DNA of 64,000 nt from Echinometra lucunter. Its lineage: Eukaryota; Echinodermata; Echinoidea; Camarodonta; Echinometridae. Location: positions 1,272,593 to 1,336,592 of the forward strand of contig CM057165.1 in NCBI GenBank assembly GCA_029962745.1, given 5' to 3'. Both the position numbers and the translations under genes were made by a program. Shown in pieces: positions 37,701-48,178 of this stretch. Within the stretch, counting starts at the first letter, position 1; every line of letters begins with the position of its first letter. Under the pieces are notes generated by a model. That model did not search any database and was not told the origin of the DNA. It saw nothing but the letters and a program-made list of their open reading frames with translations.

Positions 37701-39376
37701 ACACCGGATTTGTATTGCAATTTACGCCAGTATACTGAGGTAAGGTTATAAAATTATATTTTCAACATACTTCTCTGTTAGGTTGGTTGACAGAAAATAC
37801 ATCCTGGACACTTATAGTTCCAAGGTGCAGATCAGAATTTTCACATCGACAGGAGAGGGAAAGGGTGCAAAATTTCTAGCTGATTATTTCACTTTTTGCT
37901 TTACCATTCAACGGTTGGCCTCCTCTTGAGAAAAGAGATACTTAAGTTGGTACAGTGATGTTAGACTTCGGTGTTTTTCAGATATTTCGTCCCCACCTTT
38001 TCTAATAAAAAAATAAAGGATCGCTTTCAAAATTGTTAAATTGTTCTCATAATAGGCGCTGAAGATGTCAAGCCATTCATATGGATCTTCATTGAAGTTG
38101 ATATCCAGCTCATGAGTCTTTGTTTAGTGAAATATTGTACTTTAATTGTGCATTTCTACTACCAGTAAAAGCGGGGAGGAGTATTATGTTTGTACAGGTA
38201 ATGAATAATCAAAACTAAACGAGCGAGCGAAGCGAGCGAGCAAAGAAATATTGAAATTTTCTACTTCTGCATGATCATTTTATGAATATAGTATATCTAA
38301 TCTTCTAATCTACTTTGGGCTAAATATTCCATTATTTCAACAGTAAGTTTGAAATACGGGACAAAACGGCGTCCCGGGAAGGGTCTTAGGGGACGCGGGA
38401 CAGATGGATCACATACGGGACTGTCCCTTAAAATCCTGGACGTCCGGTCACCCTGCTATTCAAAGGCATGAAAAGGACCCTAAAAATCTTCTTTCAATAA
38501 ACATGATAGAAGATGGTCAGGAATGGTGATCATATATGAGTGAAGCAGATTGTACAGCAAATGCACATATCTTAAACTGTAAACTCTCATTTCGTGCCTT
38601 TTCCTATATCTCAAGGTACAAACCCTCCCACTTCTGGTCAAAGGCAAAAGGATAAGACAGCTTTAGATGAAGTCAGTGGACATGGTGGAGGAATGAAAGT
38701 ACATGACGCAGCTGTAGATGAAGTTGACTTCAGTGGACACGGCGAAGGAATGAAAGTACATGACGCAGCTGCAGATGAAGTTGGCATCAGTGGACATGGT
38801 GGAGGAATGAAAGTACATGACGCAGCTGCAGATGAAGTTGGCATCAGTGGACATGGTGGAGGAATGAAAGTACATGACGCAGCTGTAGATGAAGTTGGCA
38901 TCAGTGGACATGGTGGAGGAATGAAAGTACATGACGCAGCTGCAGATGAAGTTGACTTCAGTGGACATGGCGAAGGAATGAAAGTACATGACGCAGCTGT
39001 AGATGAAGTTGGCATCAGTGGACATGGTGGAGGAATGAAAGTACATGACGCAGCTGTAGATGAAGCAGACTTCAGTGGACACGGTGAAGGAATTGCAGGT
39101 GACAAACCAACAGACAAGGAAGACATGGAAAACTCTCGCTCAGAGAAATCAGTTGATGTCGATTCATGGGATGAAGAAGAAGCGGGCGAATGGCTGAGAT
39201 CAAATGGTATTGATACGAGCAAGGATGTCTTCAGGCAAGTGAATGGCACTCGCCTGATGCAAATCAAGAACCTTCTGAACCTTGCCCCTGAATTTTGCCT
39301 GAAATCTCTGAGGAAGGATCTAGGTATTGACTTCTGGGATGTGCTCTCACTGGTAGATGCGTTAAAGAAAATCTGA
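34773..39376 (+). CDS. ARM-TIR-SAM protein with expanded hinge repeats, gene 2
   Basis: Five exons: 34773-35703, 35819-36106, 36473-36574, 36943-37161 and 38616-39376, all phase 1 and GT-AG, giving 766 residues. Start MDARQQLTEEEHST. Residues 1-310 are ARM-like helices (CCWRVPENRVICREYIDIL; GGIDVLERILLEEG; RWAARVIWQLAF). TIR about 372-490: HIMISYQHAS, GYNVWMDVDKM, VVLVCMTRKFKESQHC, putative catalytic Glu 441 (CRTEATYAY) and KDIIPLMLQ. The Glu codon is split by intron 3. The hinge has about seven copies of a 19-residue repeat (VGISGHGGGMKVHDAAADE). SAM-like domain 696-766. SARM1, by contrast, is ARM-SAM-TIR. Intron 4 holds an 1118-bp hAT element. The likely role is NAD-cleaving immune or cell-death signalling, by inference. 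Confidence 0.9.
37338..38455. mobile_element. Non-autonomous hAT-like element in intron 4 of gene 2
   Basis: Termini CAGGGTGACC...GGTCACCCTG are perfect 10-bp inverted repeats. The 8-bp target duplication CTATTCAA flanks both sides (37330-37337 and 38456-38463). The corresponding intron of gene 3 reads atattcaaaggcat with no insertion, giving an empty site. An 8-bp duplication with CAGGG ends is typical of hAT elements. No transposase ORF is present. Confidence 0.88.
38645..39090 (+). repeat. 57-bp coding minisatellite (hinge repeats) in gene 2
   Basis: A 57-bp unit encoding a 19-residue motif (GHGGGMKVHDAA core) is repeated about seven times plus a partial eighth, in frame in exon 5. Units alternate between GIS and DFS versions and between GGG and GEG versions, which suggests unequal exchange. 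Gene 3 has about four units (49230-49490); gene 1 has none. Confidence 0.92.
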
Positions 39377-39889
39377 ACTTGATGAAAAGAAGCGTTATTC
39401 ACTCTAAACATTGCATGACCATAATGGAAGGCAGGGGCGGCACTGCAAGGGGCGCTCCCTATATTTTCAAGTGATCCCCCCCCCCAAAAAAAAAGAGAGA
39501 GAGAAAGAGGAGAAAGAGGAAGAAAGAAGAATATGGGAAAGAGAGGGCTTGGTCATGCAATAAACTCCTTCATTTAAAACGTAAATAAGATTTGCCCATG
39601 GATCATCTCCCCCCCCCCCCATCAAAATACCCTGGCGCCGCCCCTGATGGAAGGGCATGATTGACCATAATTAATAGACCATGTTTCCTTTGAGGGACAA
39701 ATGTTGTGATCGCATATATGCACTATTGGGCTTATTAGTCTGAAAATGAAAGATCGCGTATTTGCGAATGTCATTTTTATTTGTATATGATAATATCATG
39801 TGCTCAATATTCATTTCAACAATTTATTCACGTATTTTATTGATATTTGCGAGTAATAATGAGGGGAAACATTTACTTTTTACAGGTGT

Positions 39890-40260
39890 ATTATTCATGA
39901 AGCACACACCATTCATTCGTTTTGGTTTAAGAGCCTTGAAACGTAAGAGCAGTGTTTGTCTCTACAGGGCTTTACACTTGGCGCCATCTTATCTTATTGA
40001 CTTGTTAACTCCGTCTGTATAAACCAGAAAGAATGCTAGCTACATTCCAGTGGCAAGTTCTTTGCTTCATGTTCCACAAACCATGCAAAAGACATACGGG
40101 GAAAGGTAATTTTCACACCCAGCCATTATTTTGAGGAACAAGTTGCCAAAACATTTAAAAATTATTGGAACATATGACAGCTTCATCGGTACATTGATAA
40201 CACATTTATTCACCACTCCCTAAAAATTCAGAATTATGAACCAAGTGCACCTTTTCTGGT
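39890..40260 (+). mobile_element. LINE C-terminal relic, copy 1
   Basis: A degenerate frame reads RALHLAPSYLIDLLTPSV, then, across stops, LLHVPQTMQKTYGER and a GTSCQNI-like segment. This is the pattern of non-LTR reverse-transcriptase C-termini (LAPSYLSDLL...VPRTxxKTYGERxF). The duplicate copy is at 50330-50700. Dead element. Confidence 0.6.
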
Positions 40261-40312
40261 TAAATACTTCTTTTTTAACTCAATTCTTTAAAACCAGAGT
40301 AATATCTATTGT

Positions 40313-40487
40313 AGGAAAATAAACGTAAGGGGAACTTCCTGGAAATTATTGAGGAAACCCCGATTTTCCGTAATAAATCAGGAAATATTAAAAAAAAAAT
40401 ATCCCCCGAATCAGGTTTTCCTAGTGGGATATAGGAAATCGTGGTTTCCTCAGTAATTTTCAGGAATTTCCCTTAAGTCTATTTTCT
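40313..40487. mobile_element. Foldback MITE, copy 1
   Basis: The arms of about 45 bp (aggaaaataaacgtaagggg, then cttcctggaaattattgagg) are mirrored by the right half in reverse complement. The copy in the gene 3 flank is at 50742-50916. There is no ORF. Confidence 0.65.
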
Positions 40488-40546
40488 GAAAATGCAGAGA
40501 CAAGAAATTATGCCTAGTTATGCGCTATACAAGAATGTACAATTAG

Positions 40547-40679
40547 TAGTAGCAGCAGCAGTAGTAGTAGTAGTAGTAGTAGTTGTAGTAGTAGGAGGAG
40601 GAGGAGGAGGAGGAGGAGCGGTATTATTATCATTATCATTATTATTACTATTATAATCATTATAACTATTATTATAATT

Positions 40680-40720
<41 letters not shown>

Positions 40721-40770
40721 TATCATCATCATTATCACCACATCATCATCACCATCATCATCATGATTAT
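40547..40770. repeat. Compound trinucleotide microsatellite (AGT/GGA/ATC)
   Basis: Successive AGT, GGA, ATT and ATC arrays. A shorter version lies at 50973-51165 in the duplicated flank, so the array changed length after duplication. Not coding. Confidence 0.9.
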
Positions 40771-41521
40771 CATTACACCTTGGAGGAAAATTAATATGTG
40801 TTTTCCCGTTCTATTTTTTCACGGCGGACTTATACCCTAAAATCACTGTTTTGAGAAATTTTTGAAAAATATAAATCATTAATCCTTGCATTTACATCAT
40901 TTCAAAATGGCAATTTAAGTTGATTTTTTTTTCCAAGGGAAGGGGGAGCCGCTGCCCCCCCCCCCCTCCTGTAGTGGTCATATTACATGTACTTTGTAGG
41001 GAAGATAGTTTTAATCTCTAGAGTCAAATTATCTCTAAGGAGTCAATCTCTAACCCAACGAATTTGTATTAGTAGTTAGTAAAGTAATTGATAATAACTT
41101 AGTACAAGACCAGTAATATTGATTATCCTGCACAAAACATATTTTGAACACGTTTTCATGACGCTTTAAACTTAAAATAATTCCTTATTGCCGATTGATA
41201 TAGTTGAATTTGTTTAAACCTGGTCTATGTCTGATTGTAAATTCTCATTTGGAATAATGTACTTATTATGTTTTTGTAACCCATGTACAATTCAACCTCT
41301 GGTTGCGATGCATGAGATTTTTCATAAAGACCATTTTATCTATCTGTCTATCTATCTATCTATGTAACAGTCTTGGTTCTCTTAGGTTTTTTTCAATGCT
41401 GAGTTACCATTCGAATGCAGATATTTTATCAAACTATATTCATTGCAATAATAATTGCTACCATTTTTTCATCTATCTCTATATAAGTGTAAATGTCCGA
41501 CTGGTCTTCATTCATCTAAAG

Positions 41522-41983
41522 CAGTGCTTCGCAACCTTTTTTACCTCGAGGCCCACTTTGGCAACTAATTTTTTTTTCGCGGCTCACCTTCATTCTTAAA
41601 ATATTTTGAGGCCCACCTCAAATAATCTCGAAGAGAAAAAAAACATCAATAAAACATGACAAAAGAAAATAGCGAATTGTGTGGTAATTATCTGGACCAC
41701 TACCTACATTACATTACAAAATCCAACCTACAAGTATGGTTGTAATAAATGAAAGATTGATATAATACCCCCAACCCCAAATGTACAGATATTTTCGAAA
41801 ATTTTTAGCACATTGCATTGACGATAATCCTCAACCGTTGGTGTTATTTTGATATGTTTAATAAATTCAGTTCACTTTGATGTTAACTGGAAAGCTGAAT
41901 TCAAGAATTTTTTTCCAAAAAATTTAGACTGACTTCGCGGCCCACCTAAGAAAGCTTCGCGGCCCACCGGTTGAGAAGCGCTG
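41522..41983. mobile_element. hAT-Charlie-like MITE
   Basis: A 462-bp element with ends CAGTGCTTCGCAACC and GGTTGAGAAGCGCTG, and an 8-bp target duplication ATCTAAAG (41514-41521, 41984-41991). The interior has aaggcccac-type subterminal motifs (gcggcccacc). The duplicated flank at about 51905-51915 reads straight through the empty target (cattcatctaaagcatc). The insertion therefore came after the segmental duplication. Confidence 0.9.
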
Positions 41984-41997
41984 ATCTAAAGCATCAA

Positions 41998-43321
41998 TTA
42001 CTTTGCAGATGGATCCTGGCCCTCTGGGAGCCCGCATCCCATCCAGTTCTTAGACCGCGACTTAGGGTAATCTTTAGCGGCCGCCACCTTGCCATCATTA
42101 AACCTCCAATCACTGGCGTAGACAGGAATTTTCAACAGGGAGGGGGGGGGGGGGGGGGGCAAGGCGAGGGAGCGAATCGACCGAGCGGGGGAGGGTTTGG
42201 GAGGGGGTATTCCCCCTCCTACGGTAGGGAGATTTTGAAAATTCGTGCATGAAAATAGCATTTTCTGCACACTAAAATTCAGTATTAGGGATAGCTTATA
42301 ATTATGAGAAATGGCATATAGGGGGGGGGGTGTGGGAGGGGGTCCCCACTCCCAAGCTAGAGAGATTTTTGAAAATTCGTGCAAAATTCAAATTCAAATT
42401 CAAAATTTATTGCATGAAAATGGCATTTTCTGCACTCTAAAATTCAGTATTATGGATAACTTATATGAGAAGTGGCATATGGGGGGAGGGTGTGGAGGGG
42501 GTTCCCCCCCCCCTCCCACGGTAGCGATATTTTTGAAAATTTGTGAATAAAAAATGGCATTTTCTGCACACTAAAATTAGTATTAGGAAAAATTAGGGAT
42601 AACTTATGTGAAAAGTGGCATATAGGGGGCCAAGGCGAGGGAGCGAAGCGACCGAGCGGGGGAGGGTGTGGGAGAGGGTATCCCCCCTTCCACGGTAGGG
42701 AGATCTTTTTTAAAATTCGTGCACACTAAAATTCAGTATTAGGGGTAACTTATGTGAGAAGTGGCATATAGGGGGAGGATGTAGGAGGGGGTCCCCCTCC
42801 CACGGTAGGGAGATTTTCGAAAATTTTTGCATGAAAATGGCATTTTCTGCACGCTTAAATCCAGTATTAGGGGTAACTTATATGAGAAGTGGCATATTTA
42901 CTTTTAATTTCTTCTCACAGGGTAGGGGTAGGGTAAGTTATGTGAAGTGGACTCGAAAGTTTTTCATATGAATATATATTTTTAATTTTTTTAAATATTT
43001 ATTTTGGTTTTTTGCTCGCCGATCAACAGGGGGGCCATGTCCCCCCCCCCCCTTAACTACGCCAGTGCCTCCAATACTTATTCCTGAAGAAGTACGTCTT
43101 GCTGTTCCTCCACTTCAAGGCAGCATCCAGCATGCTTGGTATTCCTCTCCAGTGCTGGCTGATATCCCTGGACTCGAAAAAGCGAGCGCCTTTGAAGATA
43201 TAGATCCTGCCGTCGTCACCGCAATTTACAGCTGCATCAGGCACAGTAGGGAAACCCTTAGGCTTTGGACGGGGAAAGTCTGCTTCAAGCTGCTTCCCGT
43301 AATAGCGCCATATTTTCTTGC
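41998..43321 (-). pseudogene. Hemopexin-domain (MMP-like) exon interrupted by a transposon, copy 1
   Basis: Minus-strand reading from 43321 gives KKIWRYYGKQLEADFPRP, DAAVNCGDDGRIYIFKG, HWRGIPSMLDAALKWRN and KTYFFRNKYW. After a 957-bp insertion it continues WRFNDGKVAAAKDYPKSRSK and NWMGCG. These are hemopexin repeats with the WR(F/Y), DAA and WMGC landmarks of matrix metalloproteinase C-terminal domains. There is an AG acceptor before 43321. No catalytic domain or other MMP exon is seen nearby, and the insertion breaks the frame, so this is a stranded exon. Copy 2 is at 51916-55273. Confidence 0.85.
42111..43067. mobile_element. hAT-like element inside the hemopexin exon, copy 1
   Basis: Ends CACTGGCGTAG and CTACGCCAGTG are inverted repeats. 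The 8-bp target duplication CCTCCAAT flanks it (42103-42110, 43068-43075). The interior is a tandem array of ~150-bp units containing cattttctgcacactaaaat, aagtggcatatagggg and gagcgaagcgaccgagcggg. Copy 2 shares the same insertion point, so this event predates the segmental duplication. Confidence 0.88.
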
Positions 43322-43475
43322 CTAAATAATAAAGAGGAAAAGACTGAAAATTCTACAACATCACTGGAGTTTATTAGTTTATACTCTTCCATTCTTTCTG
43401 AAATATTTGATGTAAATTCATGTGTAATGTACCAAACATCATATACTATAAGTGCTCCTGACACAACCTTCTTCT

Positions 43476-43735
43476 TCTGCTCCTTTTCTTTCCTTTTTTA
43501 ACGTTTTTTTTCTTTTCTTTTTCTGTTCTTTCTTTTTTTTTCTCTTAATCTTTGTTCTTCTTTTTCCTTTTCATTTCTTTTCACTATTTTTCCTTTTTTC
43601 CTTTTTTTTGTTTATCTTTCTTTCCTTTCTTTTTGTCTTCCTTTTTTTTGTTGTTCTCTTCATTTTTTTCTCTCTTTCTCTTTGTTTTTCTTCTTTTCTT
43701 TCTTTTTTTCTCTTTCTTCTTTCTTTTTGCCTAAA
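43476..43735. repeat. Polypyrimidine tract (T/C), about 260 bp
   Basis: An almost pure TTTC/TTTT tract on the plus strand, just upstream of the dead ARM exon. It may adopt unusual DNA structure. It is low complexity, not coding. Confidence 0.85.
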
Positions 43736-43892
43736 TTTGTAGAATAAAGGACAGCGCTTTTGTTGCTGGAGGGTTTCCAAGAACCGAGTAATAAGTCGGG
43801 AATACATGAAAACCCTTTAACGTGTTTAAAATCTTTCAGAATCTAAAACCCTGGATATTTAGGCTGATGCCTTCTTGACTCTCTCTTACATA

Positions 43893-44304
43893 ATGGTGGC
43901 CCTGAAGTACGCTCGACAACAGGTGATGTGCGACGTGAATTTCGCATGCCAGGTCCTGAACTTCGCATCCGAGGTCATGAAATTCATGACCCGTGGCGCA
44001 AACTTTGCATTCCAAGTCGTGAAACTCATAAGGACTGGGATGCAAAGTTCGCGCCACGGGTCCTGAATTTCGCACCGCGGGTCGTGAATTTCGCGACTTG
44101 GGATACAAAGTTTGCGCCACGGGTCCTGAATTTCGCACCGCGAGTCGTGGATTTCACGACTTGGGATGCAAAGTTTGCGCCACGGGTCATGAATTTCGCA
44201 TCGCGGGTCGTGAATTTCACGACTTGGGATGCAAAGTTCAGGACCTGGGATGCGAAATTCACGTCGCACATGACCTGTTGTCGAGCGTACTTCAGGGCCA
44301 CCAT
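43893..44304. mobile_element. Foldback element inside the dead ARM exon
   Basis: The ends atggtggccctgaagtacgc and gcgtacttcagggccaccat are inverted repeats extending over 70 bp (gctcgacaacaggt, cgtgaatttcgcat). The interior is built from short repeats alternating aagtttgcgccacgggtc and ctgaatttcgcaccgcgagtc. A CTTACA duplication is visible at the flanks. The element splits SYI from the following DK codons of the ARM frame. Confidence 0.8.
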
Positions 44305-44529
44305 GCTTACACGATTGACAAGTCATATGAAAACGTTCAATAAACTTTGCGTGGAATTCCTGCCTGGAATTCTTTTCGCACCTTTGAAATCGGCCATGAA
44401 GAGTTTTCCCCGTACTTCCTTCTCACTTCTCCAGATCCTTCAGGGTATCAATGGGTTTCCATACCAACGACAGCAACCGTGAAGCTCTCCTCGTTGATTT
44501 CGGTGGCCTTGATAATATTCGAACAACTG

Positions 44530-44700
44530 CTAAAGGAAGAAGAAGCAAAAGAAGGAGAAGAAGAAGAAGAAGAAGCAAAAGAAGAAGAAGAAGGAGAAGA
44601 AGGAGAAGAAGGAGAAGAAGGAGAAGAAGGAGGAGGAGGAGGAGAAGAAGAAGAAGAAGAAGAAGAAGAAGAAGAAGAAGAAGAAGAAGAAGAAGAAGAA
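44530..44700. repeat. (GAA)n/(GAG)n microsatellite in the dead ARM exon
   Basis: A purine-only array at the site where live paralogs encode a short acidic loop (LLEEGSNN). It probably grew from glutamate codons after the copy lost function. Frames through it are polyE or polyR and are not genes. Confidence 0.9.
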
Positions 44701-45738
44701 TGGCCTTAGAATGAGAAGGCTGTAAACTGCACAACTGCACGCGTGATACGGCATCCAGCACCAAACATGAGAACAAAGCAATACGTCAACAAATGACCCT
44801 CGTAGACGGTAAATCGGCGTATATAGGCCAGTTATATTGATGTATTTTCATTTCAAAAGGATATTGTATTTCACTGTTTTATGCGGAAGGTTCTGAAATT
44901 TCAACGTCTTCTTGGAGGAAGCTGTTTAATCATGTTAATGACAGTAATTAATAGTGATGAACCAAAGTTTAATGATCTGTAACATTTTTGTCTTTTTCCC
45001 TTGCCTTCAACTCTTCTCTCTTCTCCCATCATTATTCTCATTGTTGAAAAAAAAGTTGTTGGAAATTTTGACAAAATTGATATGACGCCTTATAGTTATG
45101 GAAATTTCTCTTTAAATTGCGTAGGCCCTACAAGTATTGTGTGTACTGTGTATGTGTATACAAAGTGTATATGGGTGTCTACATAATATAAATATATAGT
45201 ATAAACAGTATAAATTGTAAAAAGGTATAACGTTAAATGAATATAATTATTTAGACAATTGATCTTCAAAATAGAAGCTTTCTTTTACTATACTTATCCA
45301 CGTTTGTTTCTTTCAATATTCATGCATTACACTTATATACACAGAACCGGATTTAATATTTGTTTGTGTTTTCCCCCTTCAGATTCAATGATTTGTAAGA
45401 ATGATTTGTTTTAACCTCTGCATAATTTGCTTGTTTGCATGAAATTTGGCATACCTGACATTTAGTAGCGTCTGAACCGTGACAGAGACCACAAAATGCG
45501 AGGGACTTGCAGAACATTGTTCGCTTACAAATTAATGCTCTGTCCCCCCCCCCCCCCCATCCTTTGTCCTCTCGCCGTTCCGACGCGACTGCTTACATTC
45601 CTTCAACATATCGAAATATACGGACTTTGAGCATTCACTTTTTATTATTGCCTTTTAGTCAACCCTACATCATACAAATACGAATCTCGGTTGGTTTATA
45701 TCATACTTCATAGCCGCATTCACATCAAAGTTGTCAAT

Positions 45739-48146
45739 ATGAATCCTGAACAACCATTAACGGAAGAAGAACACTATACTGTTCGAGTCTTTTGTGATGA
45801 TATCGATGAATATTTGTCTAAATTCAAGCAGTGTCCAAGTATCAAGGAAGATGAAAACTTCAGTATCTTGCCTTTATTGGGCGAAATTGTTTCTTTGGAA
45901 GGAGTTGTAAAGTCAACTATTACAAAGTATATTGCATCTAAAGAGGAAGTATTTGACATATTTCTACTCCACTGGGAAACTGTTGTTAAACGCAACATTT
46001 CCTCTTTACCCATAGAGGATATGTTGTCTCTGGAAAATAGCTTTGTGAATTTCACCCATTGCTCGGACGACATTTGTCTTACATTGGGACGAAATGGTTT
46101 GTTACAGGTGCTTGCTGAATCCCTTAGGATAGAGAACCTCGACGAATATATCACAAAAATAGCACTAACAATTATTTACAACTGCTGCTGGAGGGTTCCC
46201 GAGAACCGAGTCATTTGTCGCGAGTACATTGATATCCTCCAGGAATGTTCGCAGTCTAAGAACGCTGAGATTCAGGCCGAAGCATTCCTGGCGCTTTCCT
46301 ACATCGTTGATAAATCAGAAGTTCACAAGATATCCCTCAATGAGCCGTGCCTGAAGTTCCTACTCTTGGCTCTAGAGTCCGCCGTGAGTGTCCCAGATAG
46401 GGAATCTCCCGTCTATGGCTACTCAGCGATTGAAGTCCTGCAAGGCCTGAACCAGCTTGCTATCAATGACAACAACAAGCTTCTCATTGTAAACCATGGT
46501 GGGATAGATGTACTGGAACACATCCTGATGGAGGAAGAATCATCCAACGATGAGAGGCTTTGGGCTGCACGAGCAATTTGGCAGCTGGCGTTCAAAGAAG
46601 AGAATAAAGCAAAAATACGCCAACGTCTGACCCTCCTAGACGGTAATTGATCATGTCACTATTTAGAAGGTTAACCAAAATAGACATTCACTTTGATGTT
46701 AATTAGTTTGGCGAGTGAGAGAAAGTTAGATTTGTCTAGAAAAGACAAGGGAAACCGTATGGTTTCTCTTCTTAGTCTGTGAGAATAAGGGAATCTTGTT
46801 GACAACGGGTTACCGATCAAATAATGTAGAGAAATGAGATACCCATATCCCTCCCTACTCCATGTACTCCTGCCTCTTTTCTTCCTCTCTTATCTTCTCG
46901 GTAAGCTTTCTTCATTGTTTGTAGTATATCATGTCCGTTCATTAAAGCGGACTCGTAACTGCAAGATAAACTTGAATAGATTTAAATCAGATTTTTTAAA
47001 AAGTAGATCCGTCTACTAGTACATAAAATAATATAAAGGGATTCGTCTGTTCATTATTTATAGCACTGAAGAAGATCAAGGAGACGAGTGAGAATTGTGA
47101 TGTTTTAGAGGCATGTTCGGGAGCTCTCTTCGTCATCAATGACGTATTGGACATCGATGACGTGGAGCAGGTACACACTCCTCCCCATGAAGTTCGCGGT
47201 GATAGATCAGGAGAGAGTGAGGATTCGTCAGGCCGTGTGGAGGGTCATATCATGATCAGTTACCAGCATGCCAGTCGAGAGAGAATGCTTCAGGTTAAGA
47301 GATATCTTGAGGAATCTGGATACGACGTGTGGATGGATGTTGACAAAATGAGTAAAAATAAATTCTTCCTCTCCAGTTCATCACCTTTCTCCTATACTCC
47401 TTTTATCTTTATACCCCAGTGCATTGCCGGATATCAACATAGGGTAGAAAAAATGCTACCCCTTCGCCTCATGGTGCTTTCCACAAAAATTTTCCTACTC
47501 GGTTCCCCCATCCCTTCCCTAATGGGCAACTGTAGATCCGACTTTGCGCTACTTCTGTGCTTTGTTACTTTTACATTAGTATTATTATATTTTTTCTGTC
47601 TTGCTCTTAACATCCATTGTCTGTCTCTACTTCAAATTCAAATTCATATTTATTAATTTCCAAAAGAAAGAAAAGAAATACACTGATATTTGATAGGTAT
47701 AATTACAGACAAATATGAAATAAAGTATATATGCAGTTTCATTTTTTTTCTTGATAAGTATACATATAAAAAAAATAAACAAAAGAAATTCTTAGATTTT
47801 GCGGAAATGGAGGGATCCACTAAAAAGCGTTGTTTGTAGTTTGTGAATCCCCCATCCCTTGGGTTTGCGACATATATTTTGTGTTCGTCTTGTTCTCTTT
47901 CATGGTAACAGAGGGTGACATACTGGATGGTATGGCCAAGGCAGTCCAGGAAGCTTCACTCGTCCTGGTTTGCATGACTCGTAAATTCAAAGAGAGCCAA
48001 CACTGTCGTACAGGTAAGTGAAATACAATACATTTTTATATCACCACCAGTCTGAAAAAAAAAAACAAGAAAGAAAGTTGTAACCGGTGTTATTCTTGAG
48101 AGTACTGTATATCTGACCCAAGCAGTCGAGGGAGTTTCGGTTATTC

Positions 48147-48178
<32 letters not shown>

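Larger units (their letters stand above)
39377..41510. repeat. 3' flank of gene 2, duplicated 3' of gene 3
   Basis: The sequence after the gene 2 stop codon is nearly the same as that after the gene 3 stop (49779-51910). Shared landmarks are the gcaggggcggcactgcaagg block, poly(C), the LINE relic, the foldback element, the trinucleotide arrays and tctatctatc. It is non-coding, and it marks the gene-plus-flank unit that duplicated. Confidence 0.85.
43745..44815 (+). pseudogene. Dead fourth paralog: decayed ARM exon
   Basis: The sequence preserves, with stops and frame breaks, CCWRVSKNRVISREYM (live: CCWRVPENRVICREYI), a DAFLTLSYI-like segment, NKLCVEFLPGIL (live: NKLCVKFLLSIL), LQILQGINGF (live: LEVLQGINQL), a VDFGGLDNI-like segment (live: VKLGGIDVL) and an ending acgtcaacaaatgaccctcgtagacgg (live: RQRTTLLGG). 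A foldback element interrupts it at 43893-44304. A (GAA)n tract replaces the acidic loop after ILLEEG. No TIR or SAM exon follows before gene 3, so only exon 1 remains. Confidence 0.85.

Noticed and set aside
38638..39411. 257-residue minus-strand ORF opposite gene 2 exon 5
   Set aside because: It is the antisense of the hinge minisatellite and SAM exon. The plus strand has splice sites, paralogs and domain sense; the open antisense frame comes from repeat periodicity.
43836..44482. Several ORFs of 92-184 residues on both strands
   Set aside because: They come from the internal repeats of the foldback element, read in either direction because of its inverted symmetry.
44347..44714. Glutamate- or arginine-rich protein
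   Set aside because: These frames run through the (GAA)n tract of the dead ARM exon; neighbouring sequence aligns to live paralogs in several frames with stops.
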